Counted from the first letter of the stretch, positions 20,482 through 30,008 are shown. The stretch: 64,000 nucleotides of DNA from Actinomycetota bacterium (GCA_027314515.1 DAHVAR010000091.1:1-64000); one strand, 5' to 3'. Notes: generated by a model not told the origin, from the sequence alone. Translations and numbers: made by a program.

Positions 20482-21873
20482 TCAGGCGGCGAGATCGTCC
20501 AGGCCGCTGAGGTCGGCCAGGATCGCACCGAACCTGGCCAGCGCGGCGGCGATCCACGGCAGCCGCAGCGGATCGGCCGCCGCCAGCGCCTGCTCGCGCT
20601 CGGCGTCGGTGTCGCCGTACAGCATGCTGGTGGCAAGCCGCAGCCGCAGGCAGGACGGGCTCTCGCCAAATGCGCTGCCCGGCAGCGTGCCGGCCCCGTA
20701 CCGGTCCAGTAGCAGGGCGGCGAGGTCATCGCCAGTCCGGACGCCGAACCTGGCCAGCAACTGGTCCCGCCACGGTGCGAAGTCCGGGTACAGGTAGAAC
20801 GCGGCCTGGGGCGGCGCGACGTCAAGCCCGGCGGCGGTGCAGCGCCGGGCCGCCTCGCGGCACACGGCGGCGTGCAGCGCGCGGCTGCGGTGCACGCGAT
20901 CGGCCAGGTCGGCTGGCTCGTCCATGGCCACGGCCGCCGCCTCCTGCATCGGGCCAGCGGCAGCCGACCAGATCTCGCTGGCGATGCCCAGCAGCCGGGC
21001 CCGCAGCGCCGAACCGGCCGCGCCGTCGGGCATGCGCGCTACCCCGATCCGCCAGCCGCCGGCGGCCAGGTTCTTGCTGAGTGAGGTCGTGACTATCGTC
21101 CGGTCCGGCGCGACCACAGCCGGGCTGAGGAACGGCAGGTCCGGGTCATGCACCAGATCCCGGTAGATCTCGTCGCTGATGATGAGCAGCCCGTGCCGCT
21201 CGGCAACCTCGCATACCGCGCGAACGGCGTCCGGACTGGCAAGCCGGCCGGTCGGGTTGTCCGGCAGGGTCATGAGCACGGCACCGATTGGCCGGTCGCC
21301 GTGACGCCGGCTGCGGACGGCGGCCTCGAGCGCGTCCGGGTCGCAGACCCCGCCCTCGCCGGCAACGGCGGGCACGAACTGCGGGGTGACGTCGGCCAGC
21401 GTGGCCTGAGCCGCGTAACTGACCCAGCTGGGCCGGGGCAGCGCGACGCTGGTGCCCAGCGCCAGCATCGTGCCGAACAACAGCGCCTTGCTGCCGGGGC
21501 CGGACACGACTGCCTCGGGCGCGGTCGGCAGCGACCGCCGGGACCAGTAGCCGGCTGCCGCCGCTCGCAGCCGCTGCGACCCGGCGACCGGGCCGTAGCC
21601 GCCGCGCCCGGCAGCGGCGGCCAGTTCTGCGATCAGCCGCGGATGGAGCGGGAGTCCGGCTTCGCCGAAGGCCAGCGGCAGTACCTGCTCGCCGCGCTGG
21701 CGGCGGCGCTCGAGTGCCTCATTGGCGGCGAGCGTGGCGGACACCGGGATGTTGGCGCGGCGGGCAGCCAGCTGGCCGGCGAAGGCCGGCGGCCCGGCGA
21801 CGCCCGCACCGGGGGAGTGCGGAGTCCGGCTGGAGATCGGTTCGGTCATGGCGGCTGGGCCAGCCCATGGCAT
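20482..21873 (-). CDS. Class I/II PLP-dependent aminotransferase
   Basis: 463-residue fold-type I aminotransferase. PLP Lys is in TSLSKNLAAGGWRIG; other signatures are GYGPVAGSQRLR, LPDNPTGR and IISDEIYRDL. Start ATG 21873 has AGGAG eight bases upstream, so the eight-residue extension before MTEPIS is probably real. The gene is divergent from the LysR gene at 22023 (149-bp gap), suggesting LysR control. Substrate unknown; general aspartate-aminotransferase-like fold. Confidence 0.87.
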   Translation of the reverse strand: MPWAGPAAMTEPISSRTPHSPGAGVAGPPAFAGQLAARRANIPVSATLAANEALERRRQRGEQVLPLAFGEAGLPLHPRLIAELAAAAGRGGYGPVAGSQRLRAAAAGYWSRRSLPTAPEAVVSGPGSKALLFGTMLALGTSVALPRPSWVSYAAQATLADVTPQFVPAVAGEGGVCDPDALEAAVRSRRHGDRPIGAVLMTLPDNPTGRLASPDAVRAVCEVAERHGLLIISDEIYRDLVHDPDLPFLSPAVVAPDRTIVTTSLSKNLAAGGWRIGVARMPDGAAGSALRARLLGIASEIWSAAAGPMQEAAAVAMDEPADLADRVHRSRALHAAVCREAARRCTAAGLDVAPPQAAFYLYPDFAPWRDQLLARFGVRTGDDLAALLLDRYGAGTLPGSAFGESPSCLRLRLATSMLYGDTDAEREQALAAADPLRLPWIAAALARFGAILADLSGLDDLAA

Positions 21874-22022
21874 AGCAATAGCTCCTAGCTGCGGGGCGAG
21901 AGAAGGGTGGGGGGTACTTCTCAGCCGCAGAGGCTACCCGCCGCTAGTGCGCTGACCAGCCCATGTGGTGGTAAAGCATCAGTACATCAGGGCATGTCTG
22001 ACGCAGAGGTTAAGGGTGTCTT

Positions 22023-22961
22023 ATGCTGGTAGCCATGCTCGAGTTGCATCGGCTCCGGCTCCTGCTCGAGTTCGCCGAGCGAGGCACGATCGCCGCCGCG
22101 GCTGGCGCCCTCGGCTATACGCCGTCCGCCGTCTCGCAGCAGCTCGCCGCGCTGGAGCGGGAGACCGGGGCGACGCTGCTGAACCGGACGGCGCGGACGG
22201 CCGAGCTGACCGAGGCGGGCAAGCGTTTGGCAGCGCGAGCGGCCGAGATCCTGGCGATGGTCGAGGCGGCCGAGGCCGACCTCGCCGCCCCGGAGCCAGC
22301 CGGACGGGTGGCGATCTCCGCATTCCCGACCGCGGCGGTCGCGTTCGCGCCAGCGCTGACCAGGACGGTTCGGGCGCATCCGGGCCTCAGCCTGCTGCTG
22401 CGCCAGACCGCGGGCGGTGAGGTGCTCCGGCTGGTCAGAGCCGGACAGGTGGACGTGGCGATCGTCGACGACTGGAGCGGCAAGCTGGCAGCCGGCCAGG
22501 CGGCGCTGCGGTTCTACCACCTGGTTACCGACCCGCTGGTGCTGGTCGTGCCGCGCGGGCACTGGGCGAGCGACCCGCGCGTTCCGGTGTCGCTGCACAA
22601 GCTGCGCGAAGAGCCGTGGCTGTCACCTCCCGCGGGCGAGGCGTCCCGCCGCGCGGTGGACCAGGTGCTGGCCGCAGCAGGCGGGGTAGCCGAGGCGCCG
22701 TCGGAGTTCGAGGGCCTGGCCACGATCCTGAGCCTGGTGGCGCGCGGCATCGGGGTGGCGATCCTGCCACGGCTGACGCTGGCCGGCGGCGACGCCCGGG
22801 TTGCCGTCCGGGAGTTGCCCGGAACGCGCCCGGCGCGGGACCTGTATGCGGCGGCCAGGGCATCCTCGGTGCGACGGCCAGCGGTCGCGGTGATCGTGCG
22901 GGCGCTGACCTCAGCGGCGCGCGGCCTGCCCGGCGCCCGGACCGAAGCCGAGGCTGGCTGA
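22023..22961 (+). CDS. LysR-family transcriptional regulator
   Basis: 312-residue LysR regulator with N-terminal HTH (LELHRLRLLLEFAERGTIAAA, then YTPSAVSQQLAALERETGA) and effector domain from about residue 95. ATG 22023 is preceded by AAGGG at normal spacing; ATG 22035 is an alternative. It is divergent from the aminotransferase gene and 20 bases upstream of dapE on the same strand, so it may also be co-transcribed with dapE. Overall similar to LysR proteins of amino-acid metabolism, but the effector is unknown. Confidence 0.88.
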   Translation: MLVAMLELHRLRLLLEFAERGTIAAAAGALGYTPSAVSQQLAALERETGATLLNRTARTAELTEAGKRLAARAAEILAMVEAAEADLAAPEPAGRVAISAFPTAAVAFAPALTRTVRAHPGLSLLLRQTAGGEVLRLVRAGQVDVAIVDDWSGKLAAGQAALRFYHLVTDPLVLVVPRGHWASDPRVPVSLHKLREEPWLSPPAGEASRRAVDQVLAAAGGVAEAPSEFEGLATILSLVARGIGVAILPRLTLAGGDARVAVRELPGTRPARDLYAAARASSVRRPAVAVIVRALTSAARGLPGARTEAEAG

Positions 22962-22981
22962 CTCAGCGTTAGGCTGCCCCA

Positions 22982-24067
22982 ATGAAGCCTGAGACCGGAA
23001 CGCTTGATCTTGCCCTGGCGGCTCCTGAGCTGACCGCGCGGCTCGTCGATATCGAGTCGGTGAGTGGTAACGAAGGGCCGCTGGCTGACGCGATAGCCAG
23101 CGCGCTGGCGGAGCTCGGGCACCTGACCCTGCATCGTGACGGCAACGCGATCGTGGCGCGCACGAACTTCGGCCGGGCCGAGCGGGTAGTGCTGGCCGGT
23201 CATATCGACACGGTTCCGGTGCACTCGAATCTCCCGTCGCGGCTGGCCGACGGCCGGCTCTACGGCTGCGGTAGCTGCGACATGAAGTCGGGGGTGGCGG
23301 TGCAACTGCGCCTCGCGGCGCAGCTGACCGACGCGGCCCGTGATGTGACGTACGTGTTCTACGACTGCGAGGAGGTAGAGGCAGAGCGCAATGGGCTGCT
23401 GCGGCTCAGCCGGGCACGGCCGGAACTGCTAGTGGCCGACTTCGCGGTGCTGCTGGAACCGACCGGTGCCGTGGTCGAGGGCGGTTGCCAGGGCACGCTG
23501 CGAGCCGAGATCATCGCGCGCGGCGAGCGAGCGCACAGCGCGCGAGCCTGGCTCGGCAGCAACGCGATCCACGCAGCCGGCGGGATCCTGGATGTGCTGG
23601 GCCGTTACGTCACACGCCAGCCGGTCGTGGACGGGCTCAGCTATCACGAGGGCATGAACGCAGTGGGAATCCGCGGCGGGGTGGCCGGCAACGTCATTCC
23701 GGATGAGTGCGTCGTCAGCGTCAACTTCAGGTTTGCCCCTGATCGCTCTGCCGGGCAGGCCGAGCAACACGTCCGGGACGTGTTCGACGGCTGGGACGTC
23801 GTCATCACCGACGTCGCCGGGGGAGCGCGGCCTGGGCTGGGCGCGCCGGCCGCGGCCTCTTTCGTTACGGCGATGGGCGGCGTGCCGCGGGCGAAGCTGG
23901 GGTGGACCGATGTCGCGAGGTTCGACGCACTGGGCATCCCGGCAGTCAACTTCGGCCCTGGCGACCCGCAGCTTGCGCACACCAGGGACGAGCACGTCGC
24001 GGTGGCAGAGATCGAGCAGTGTGAGTCGCAGATGCTCGCCTGGCTGAGTCCGGCTGCGCGAGGCTAG
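22982..24067 (+). CDS. dapE: Succinyl-diaminopimelate desuccinylase (M20 family)
   Basis: 361-residue M20 zinc metallohydrolase. DapE hydrolyses N-succinyl-LL-diaminopimelate to LL-DAP and succinate in lysine and peptidoglycan precursor synthesis. Zinc-site motifs: LAGHIDTVPV, CGSCDMKSGVAVQLR and YDCEEVEAERNGL (catalytic Glu pair), plus the C-terminal His in QLAHTRDEHV. The dimerisation domain spans about residues 180-290. The actinobacterial DapE subtype normally carries this DCEEVE motif. Confidence 0.9.
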   Translation: MKPETGTLDLALAAPELTARLVDIESVSGNEGPLADAIASALAELGHLTLHRDGNAIVARTNFGRAERVVLAGHIDTVPVHSNLPSRLADGRLYGCGSCDMKSGVAVQLRLAAQLTDAARDVTYVFYDCEEVEAERNGLLRLSRARPELLVADFAVLLEPTGAVVEGGCQGTLRAEIIARGERAHSARAWLGSNAIHAAGGILDVLGRYVTRQPVVDGLSYHEGMNAVGIRGGVAGNVIPDECVVSVNFRFAPDRSAGQAEQHVRDVFDGWDVVITDVAGGARPGLGAPAAASFVTAMGGVPRAKLGWTDVARFDALGIPAVNFGPGDPQLAHTRDEHVAVAEIEQCESQMLAWLSPAARG

Positions 24068-24073
24068 CCCCTG

Positions 24074-24099
24074 CTGGCGAGGCTGGCCCCGCTCGCCAG
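24074..24099. terminator. Hairpin between convergent dapE and htrA-like genes
   Basis: Perfect 8-bp stem CTGGCGAG/CTCGCCAG with a 10-base loop in the 45-bp convergent gap. GC-rich flanks and no T tract; a bidirectional terminator is likely from its position. Confidence 0.5.
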
Positions 24100-24112
24100 G
24101 GCCCGGCGATGG

Positions 24113-25768
24113 TTACTGCGGCGGCGCCGCGGCCAGCGTCACCTTGCGGGTCACGGTCTGGCCCGCGGGAGTCACCCACGTGAGCCTCACCGTGGCGCCG
24201 CTGTGCACGCCCTGCAGGATGTTCATCAGCGAGGCTGGCGACGACACCGGCTGGTTGTTCACCCTGGTGATGACGTCGCCGGCATTGATGCCCGCCGCGG
24301 AGGCCGGCGTCTGGCAGAGCGAGCCGAGTATCAGCGTGCCCGAACTGACCGGCGCGATCCTGGTGGGCAGGCCGGCCTGTTGATCGTTTTGCACGCAGCC
24401 GCCGGGCGCCGGGGTCACCTGACCGCCCTGGCCGGTCACGTCCTGCACCTGCTGCTGGAGCTGAGCTCGCGGACTCGCCGAGGTGCTCTGGGTGCCGTTT
24501 TTCCCGCTCGGCACGAGCACGCCGACGAAGCCCGAACTGCCGATCCGGATGCCCACGGCTGGGTGCCCGGCGATGATCCGCCGGGCGAGAGCGAGAGCCC
24601 GGTTGATCGGGATCGCGAAACCTACGTCCTGGCCGGAGTTGGCGGTGCTGTTCACGCTCGCTGCGGTGTCCATGCCGATGACCTTGCCGTCGGTGCTCAC
24701 TAGCGGGCCGCCGGAGTCGCCCGGAATGATCTGCGCATTGGTCTGCAGCATGCCGGTGAGGGTCTCAGCCGCTTCACCGCTGCCGTTGTCGCTTGCGGTG
24801 ATGGTCTGGTTGAGGTTGGTGATGGTGCCGGCCACGTAGCTGATCTTGCCGGTGCCATTCGCGTTGCCCATGCCGACGACCTGATCGCCGATCTTGACCG
24901 ACGAGGAGTCGCCGATCGGCACCGTCGGCAGGCCGGACGCTCCCACTAGCTGGATGACGGCGACGTCGGAGCCCTTGTCGTAGCCGAGCCACCGGGCCGT
25001 GTACTGCCGTCCAGTCGTCACTACCGTCGCGGTGAGGCCGGTCGTTCCGTTGATGACGTGATTGTTGGTCAGGACCAAGCCAGAGTGGCTGATGATCATG
25101 CCAGTGGCGGCGGCGCCCATGCCCTGGCCGTCGTACTGCAGGTTGCTCGTGATGACTACCAGCCCGGGCGTGACAGCGTTGCGGAGCCGCCGCATGGTGC
25201 CCTGTGAGATCGCTCCGGAGTTGCCACTGTTTGAGCTGCCGTTGTTGGCGTTGCCGTTCGTGCTGCCGCCGGGGAAGAGGCTGTTACCCGGCTGGCCGAG
25301 ATTGCCGGAACCGGCACTGCCAGAACTGGCGGCCGGCGGCTGGCTGCCGTCGGCGAACGCAACCACCAGGCTGCCGGCGGTAGCGGCGACGGCAGCAACG
25401 GCAATGTAGGTGATCGCCGCGGTGAGCGCGCGGCGGCGCGGCGGGCGGGGCGGCTGGCCGTAGCCACCGGGTACGCCGTAGTGGCCCGGCGGCTGGCCGT
25501 AGCCACCGGGCTGGCCGTAGCCGGGCTGGCCGTAGCCGGGCGGCGGGTAGCCGATCGGCTGGGTGAAGGCCGGCAACTCGCCGGCGCCGGCCCGGCTGGA
25601 CGCAGCCCGGCTGGACGCATCAGGATTACCTGACTCCCGGGCTGGCCCAAAGTCAGCGGTCTGCCGTGCCTCGCCCGCTTGCGGCTGAATGGACGGATCT
25701 GCGGGGGCCGTCCACGACTCCCAGATGCCAGGCCGCTGGCCGTCGCTGCTCTGCTCGTCCATCTCCAT
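24113..25768 (-). CDS. Membrane-anchored HtrA/DegP-type serine protease with PDZ domain
   Basis: About 551 residues from ATG 25768 (MEMDEQSSDGQ); the track start at 25897 adds 43 unlikely residues. Order: acidic N-terminus, Gly/Tyr/Gln/Pro-rich repeat (YGQPGYGQPGGYGQ), one membrane helix (ITYIAVAAVAATAGSLVVAF), a Gly/Asn/Ser linker, trypsin-like domain and a C-terminal PDZ domain. Catalytic triad: His in VLTNNHVINGT, Asp in GSDVAVIQL, Ser in IPGDSGGPLV. PDZ ends with TVRLTWVTPAGQTVTRKV. It would act outside the membrane in envelope protein quality control. The cytoplasmic repeat tail is typical of actinobacterial PepD-like proteases. Confidence 0.92.
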   Translation of the reverse strand: MEMDEQSSDGQRPGIWESWTAPADPSIQPQAGEARQTADFGPARESGNPDASSRAASSRAGAGELPAFTQPIGYPPPGYGQPGYGQPGGYGQPPGHYGVPGGYGQPPRPPRRRALTAAITYIAVAAVAATAGSLVVAFADGSQPPAASSGSAGSGNLGQPGNSLFPGGSTNGNANNGSSNSGNSGAISQGTMRRLRNAVTPGLVVITSNLQYDGQGMGAAATGMIISHSGLVLTNNHVINGTTGLTATVVTTGRQYTARWLGYDKGSDVAVIQLVGASGLPTVPIGDSSSVKIGDQVVGMGNANGTGKISYVAGTITNLNQTITASDNGSGEAAETLTGMLQTNAQIIPGDSGGPLVSTDGKVIGMDTAASVNSTANSGQDVGFAIPINRALALARRIIAGHPAVGIRIGSSGFVGVLVPSGKNGTQSTSASPRAQLQQQVQDVTGQGGQVTPAPGGCVQNDQQAGLPTRIAPVSSGTLILGSLCQTPASAAGINAGDVITRVNNQPVSSPASLMNILQGVHSGATVRLTWVTPAGQTVTRKVTLAAAPPQ

Positions 25769-26162
25769 CACCCTCTGCCCAGTGTCATGCCAGCCTATGT
25801 CCGGCAGCCCGGGCCGACATCCGTCACCGGACGCAGTCGCTCGCACCCGTCCCGTCCAAGTAAGCACTACCGACCTGGACGTTAGCTGAACGAGCACTGA
25901 GGATCGCCTATCGCGGCGCGGGCTGGAGATGCGTTGCTTGTAGTCGCGCTAGTCGTGGTCCTGCATCAGTGAGTAAGCGGCCGGGGGGCCGCCGAAATTC
26001 CGGCTCAGGCAGCCGAGTGCCGGGAGTAATCTCCGCAAGTCGGGTGCGCTCGTCCCGGGGACGGGTGCGCCACGCTCGGGCGTGAAGGCGATATATCTTG
26101 TCATCTCTGCTGTGGAGATATATCTTGAAGCTGTCACGGACGGCACCACGCAGGAGTTGACA
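25769..26162. other. 394-bp divergent gap with AT-rich direct repeats
   Basis: No convincing gene. The track ORF 25908-26774 (minus) is mostly antisense to the two genes to the right. The right part (26080-26162) is noticeably AT-rich and holds the GATATATCTTG repeats listed separately; the left part probably carries the HtrA-type gene's promoter, but I see no clear -35/-10 pair. Confidence 0.5.
26090..26127. promoter_or_regulatory. GATATATCTTG direct repeat, candidate operator
   Basis: GATATATCTTG occurs at 26090-26100 and 26117-26127, 27 bp apart, just upstream of the membrane-protein gene at 26163. Each copy contains the self-complementary octamer GATATATC. Such AT-rich palindromes are very rare in this sequence and look like operators of a PadR- or GntR-like repressor; the regulator is not identified. 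Confidence 0.5.
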
Positions 26163-26621
26163 ATGTCCGCACCGCCAAGCACCTATCAAACGGACCTGAG
26201 CCACCGCGAGGAGATCGCGGTTTCCGGCGCGGCGCTGTCGGAGGCGCCGTGGAAGCTGGCCGGAGCGGCGGGCGTCGCCGTCGCTGGCGCCGACATGCTC
26301 GCGCACCTTGCCTTCCTCCATCCGGAACTGTTCAGCCCGCTGTCTGAGGGCGTCGTCGCGTTCTTTGCGGTAGCCGGAGCGGGAGCCCTTGTCCGCAGCA
26401 GGCACAGCCGGGCGCTGCGCTGGGCGCGCAGCAGGCCGTGGCGATTCGCCATCGTGCCCGGAGCCGCCGCCGCGATCGTCATCTTCGTGCTGACCATGCT
26501 GCACGGCAGTGGCGTCTTCGGCAGTGGTTTCACCGCGTTGTGGCATGGCGCGATCGCCTACGGTGTGACCGGCGTGGTCGGCTCGGTCGTCCGGCCGAGC
26601 CGGGCAGAACGAGGCTCCTAG
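26163..26621 (+). CDS. Small multi-pass membrane protein
   Basis: About 152 residues from ATG 26163, which has AGGAG seven bases upstream; the track Met at 26082 lies inside the repeat region. A short polar N-terminus is followed by about four hydrophobic segments (LAGAAGVAVAGADMLAHLAF, VVAFFAVAGAGALV, FAIVPGAAAAIVIFVLTML, ALWHGAIAYGVTGVVGSVV). No recognised family. The upstream repeats suggest it is tightly regulated on its own. It converges on the deacetylase gene with only 16 bases between stops. Confidence 0.7.
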   Translation: MSAPPSTYQTDLSHREEIAVSGAALSEAPWKLAGAAGVAVAGADMLAHLAFLHPELFSPLSEGVVAFFAVAGAGALVRSRHSRALRWARSRPWRFAIVPGAAAAIVIFVLTMLHGSGVFGSGFTALWHGAIAYGVTGVVGSVVRPSRAERGS

Positions 26622-26637
26622 CGGTTGCGACCCGCAG

Positions 26638-27399
26638 TCACGGCCGGCCCGCGATGCCATGCTCGCCGACCGGCCCGACTGCCAGGCCGCGCCGTTCGCA
26701 TTCGTCGAGCAGCGGCCGGACCGCCCCGAGGCCGGCTTGCCAGGCGCCTGGCGGCGAGGTGCAGCCGGAGTCATGCAGCAGCACGGTCACGCCGCCATCG
26801 AGCCCGCGAAGCAATGTCCGCAGCACCGAACCCGGCGTGGCGCCTGGTGTCCATTCCCGGCCCGAGGCGCCCCACAACACCGGGGAGAGGCCGAGTTCCC
26901 GAGCGACCAGCAGGGCCGGCCCGCTGAGCACTCCGTAGGGTGGCCTGAATAGCCGTGGCCGGATGCCGGTGACCGTAGCGATCAGGTCCGTTGCCCTGGC
27001 CAGGTCGGACCGGGTGGCCGCCGGAGTGCGGGCCGGGAGGTAGCGGTGATCCCAGCCGTGAACCCCGACCTCGTGCCCGGCGGCCGCGAGTTCAGCGGCG
27101 AGGCCCGGTGCCTTGGCAACCATGCTGCCCAGCATGAAGAAGGTCGCGTGCACCGCACGTTCGGCCAGCACCCGGGCGAATTCCGGGGTGGAGCCGGAAT
27201 CGGGGCCGTCATCGAAGGTGAGGGCCACATGCCCGGGATCGCCCTGGCCGGACAGCCGCCTGAAGGCGAGCATCCGGACTGGCCCGAGCCCGGTGATGCC
27301 CGGCCCGGCATGCGCAATGGCAAGTCCCGCGGCCGCGGCGCCCGCGAGGACTCCGGCCTGCCGCAACCGCCCGGCGCGATAACCGGCCGGTGCAGGCAC
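26638..27399 (-). CDS. Polysaccharide deacetylase (NodB domain, CE4)
   Basis: 253 residues. N-terminal hydrophobic segment (AGVLAGAAAAGLAIAHAG) suggests membrane anchoring or export. CE4 motifs in order: TFDDGPD (motif 1 with both Asp), HGWDH (motif 2, metal His), RPPYG (motif 3), the GASGREWTPG region (motif 4 partly altered), LLHDSG (motif 5). Would remove N- or O-acetyl groups from a cell-wall or extracellular glycan. Divergent from the glycosyltransferase at 27661, suggesting a shared glycan pathway. Confidence 0.88.
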   Translation of the reverse strand: MPAPAGYRAGRLRQAGVLAGAAAAGLAIAHAGPGITGLGPVRMLAFRRLSGQGDPGHVALTFDDGPDSGSTPEFARVLAERAVHATFFMLGSMVAKAPGLAAELAAAGHEVGVHGWDHRYLPARTPAATRSDLARATDLIATVTGIRPRLFRPPYGVLSGPALLVARELGLSPVLWGASGREWTPGATPGSVLRTLLRGLDGGVTVLLHDSGCTSPPGAWQAGLGAVRPLLDECERRGLAVGPVGEHGIAGRP

Positions 27400-27511
27400 C
27401 TACCGCCTCCGCCGCCGGATGAGCGGTGACCTGCGCTGTGCGATCACGAGGGAATGTTAACCCCGCCGAAACTGCCCAGCCCGGAGAGCGACGGCCTGAA
27501 TGGCTGCGGCC

Positions 27512-27543
27512 GTTGACCCTGATACCCGTTGACCCTGATACCC
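27512..27543 (+). repeat. 16-bp perfect tandem duplication in a divergent promoter
   Basis: GTTGACCCTGATACCC is repeated at 27512-27527 and 27528-27543. The duplication places TTGACC of copy 1 exactly 17 bases before TGATAC of copy 2, an ideal sigma-70 spacing toward the glycosyltransferase gene. The promoter role is inferred. Confidence 0.85.
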
Positions 27544-27660
27544 GGCTAGTGTCCATCGCGGTTTTCCGGGTAGAGCGGTAGCCATGCGCATCGGGGTGGC
27601 TACCGGGTGCGGAGCGGCCGGCCCGGCAGGCGCTGGCCCGCTCTGGCGGGGCGTCGCCGA

Positions 27661-28755
27661 ATGACCGGATCCAGGTCCGCCGTGCTGTTGTCGGGCTCGA
27701 TCGGCATGGGACACGACGCGATTGCCGCGGCGTGCGCGTCCTCGCTCGAGTCGCAGGGCTGGTCGACGGTCACCCTGGACGCGATGAAGATGCTCGGTCC
27801 CGGCGGCGGCTCGGCCGGCCAGGCGGTCTTCCGCGCCATGCTCGGGACCCCGGGGCTCCTCGATGCCGTGCACTTCTCGGCGCTGCGCACCGGCAACCGG
27901 CTCGCCCGCATCGCCGATGCGCTCGCCAGGCGCAAGCTGGCGCCGGTACTGCGGCGGTATCTCGACCAGCATCCTGCCGACCTCCTGCTGTCGGTGTTCG
28001 CCACCGGGGCAGCAGCCGGAAGCGCGGTCGCACGCCGGTATCCGGCGATGCGCCACATCGTGTTGTGCAGTGACGTCACCCCGCACTGGCTCTGGGTGCA
28101 TCGCGACGTGGACATGTACCTCGTCTGTGCCGAGGTTGCCGAACTGGGCGTGCTGCGATTCCAGCCGGCTGCCAGGATCGAGGTGGTACCTCTTCCGGTT
28201 CGCCCGGCCTTCTACCGCCCGCTCGGGCAAGCTCAGGCCAGGGCAGCGCTCGCCATTCCGCCGGACGAGCGCTGCGTACTGCTCATGTCCGGTGCCTGGG
28301 GACTCGGGCCGGTAGCTGCCGCGGCTGAGGCGCTGGCCGGAGCCGGCCTGCACGTCCTGGCAGTGGCCGGCCGCAACGAGCGGCTGGCGAGCAAGCTGGC
28401 GGCGGTCGCCGCGCGGCAGCCGCGGATCCGCGCCTTCGGCTTCACCGACCGGATTCCGGACCTGATGTCCGCGGCCGACCTGGTCATCACCAGCTCGGGT
28501 GACACCTGCGCGGAGGCCCGGACTGTCGGCAGGCCGCTGTTGCTGCTGGACGTGGTCCAGGGTCACGGCCGGGACAACCTGCAGCACGAGCTGGAGCTTG
28601 GCGATGCCATGGTGACCTCGGCTGGCCCAGCGGAGGTCACTAGGTGCGCGCTTGCCGCACTGGACCGCGCTAAGCCTGCTCCGGTCGGCCTGGTCCGGTC
28701 GCGAGCCGACTGGGAGTCCGCCTTCGCGGCAGCAATCAGCAGCTGCGGCTTCTAG
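27661..28755 (+). CDS. Glycosyltransferase, GT28/MGDG-synthase-like
   Basis: About 364 residues from ATG 27661 (the track start GTG 27607 is less likely). N-terminal LLSGSIGMGHDAIAAA is the Gly-rich loop of MurG/MGDG-synthase-type GT-B enzymes; a central VLCSDVTPHWLWVH with the DVTP motif matches the processive diacylglycerol glucosyltransferase branch; the donor site is ITSSGDTCAEARTVGRPLLL. Likely transfers a sugar to a lipid acceptor at the inner leaflet. It pairs with the divergent deacetylase. Confidence 0.8.
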   Translation: MTGSRSAVLLSGSIGMGHDAIAAACASSLESQGWSTVTLDAMKMLGPGGGSAGQAVFRAMLGTPGLLDAVHFSALRTGNRLARIADALARRKLAPVLRRYLDQHPADLLLSVFATGAAAGSAVARRYPAMRHIVLCSDVTPHWLWVHRDVDMYLVCAEVAELGVLRFQPAARIEVVPLPVRPAFYRPLGQAQARAALAIPPDERCVLLMSGAWGLGPVAAAAEALAGAGLHVLAVAGRNERLASKLAAVAARQPRIRAFGFTDRIPDLMSAADLVITSSGDTCAEARTVGRPLLLLDVVQGHGRDNLQHELELGDAMVTSAGPAEVTRCALAALDRAKPAPVGLVRSRADWESAFAAAISSCGF

Positions 28756-28994
28756 CCGCACGGCGGCGGCAGGCACCGGGGCGAGCGATCACGCAAAGCA
28801 ACCTGCACAGCACGCTGGGTATTAGGGCGGGGCCGTTACCCGACCTGGCCCCGGCCCGCTGCCTGCGCATCCAGCTGACCTGGGTAACGTGTCTGTGACG
28901 CGGTGATCGGCCCGCACGCCCTGCCTGCCGGACCGGCCGCCGCGAAGACAGCACGGCACCCGGCCCTGCGGCAGCTCTTCGCGCAGGCGGGCAG

Positions 28995-30008
28995 ATGGCG
29001 GAGGCAACGGCAGTGACACAGGTAGCCGGCGCGATCGAGGTCGGCCTGACAGACCCCGGCCGAAACGTGCAGTCCGGCGGCCGGAGGTCCGCCCGCCTTG
29101 TCGCCCGCAGCCTGTTCCTGCTGACCAAGCCGCGCATCATCGAGCTGCTCCTGGTCACCACACTGCCCACCATGATGCTCGCCGCGCGCGGCCTGCCCCC
29201 GGCCCGGCTCATCCTGGTGACGATGCTTGGCGGTGCACTCGCGGCCGCCAGCGCGAACACGCTGAACTGCTATCTCGACCGCGACATCGACGCGGTCATG
29301 AAGCGGACGTCGAAGCGGCCGCTGGTAGCGCGGGTGGGCGGACATGGCGAGACAGGGACGGCCAGCGGGACGGCGGTCAAGCCCGGCGAGGCACTGGCGT
29401 CGGGAATCTTGCTCGGCGCCGCGGCCACGCTGCTGCTCGGCTTCGCGGCGAACTGGCTGGCCGCGGCGCTCGCCGACGCCGCGATCTTGTTCTACGTGTT
29501 CGTCTACACGATGGCGCTGAAGCGGCGCACTGCCTCCAACATCGTGATCGGCGGCGCCGCTGGCTGCTTCCCGGTGCTCGTCGGCTGGGCCGCGGTCACC
29601 GGCCGGGTGAGCTGGGCAGCCGCGGTGCTGTTCGGGGTGATTTTCTTCTGGACTCCGCCGCACTTCTGGGCGCTGGCGATGAAATTCCGCGATGACTACG
29701 CGGCGGCGAAAGTCCCGATGCTCCCGGTGGTCGCGAGTCCGGCGGTGGTGGCCAGGAAGATCCTGCTCTACTCCTACGTCATGGTTGCCGCGACGCTGCT
29801 GCTGACGCCGTACGCGGGCTGGGCCTATGGCGCCTGCGCGGCTGTGCTCGGTGGCTGGTTCCTGGTCGAGGCGCACCGGTTGCGTAAGCGGATCGGGTCG
29901 TCCAGCGGGCCGGCCCCGATGCGCCTGTTCCACCTGTCGATCGTGTACCTCACGCTGCTGTTCGCGACGGTAGCCGTGACGGCGGTGCTGCCATGGCACG
30001 GCTGGTAG
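28995..30008 (+). CDS. ctaB: Heme O synthase (protoheme IX farnesyltransferase)
   Basis: 337-residue UbiA-type prenyltransferase that farnesylates heme B to heme O for cytochrome oxidase. The first Asp-rich motif is [19 protein letters not shown] and the second conserved loop is [27 protein letters not shown]. About nine membrane helices. N-terminal 40 residues are polar. The 239-bp gap upstream (28756-28994) shows no gene. Other cox genes are not in the window. Confidence 0.95.
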   Translation: MAEATAVTQVAGAIEVGLTDPGRNVQSGGRRSARLVARSLFLLTKPRIIELLLVTTLPTMMLAARGLPPARLILVTMLGGALAAASANTLNCYLDRDIDAVMKRTSKRPLVARVGGHGETGTASGTAVKPGEALASGILLGAAATLLLGFAANWLAAALADAAILFYVFVYTMALKRRTASNIVIGGAAGCFPVLVGWAAVTGRVSWAAAVLFGVIFFWTPPHFWALAMKFRDDYAAAKVPMLPVVASPAVVARKILLYSYVMVAATLLLTPYAGWAYGACAAVLGGWFLVEAHRLRKRIGSSSGPAPMRLFHLSIVYLTLLFATVAVTAVLPWHGW

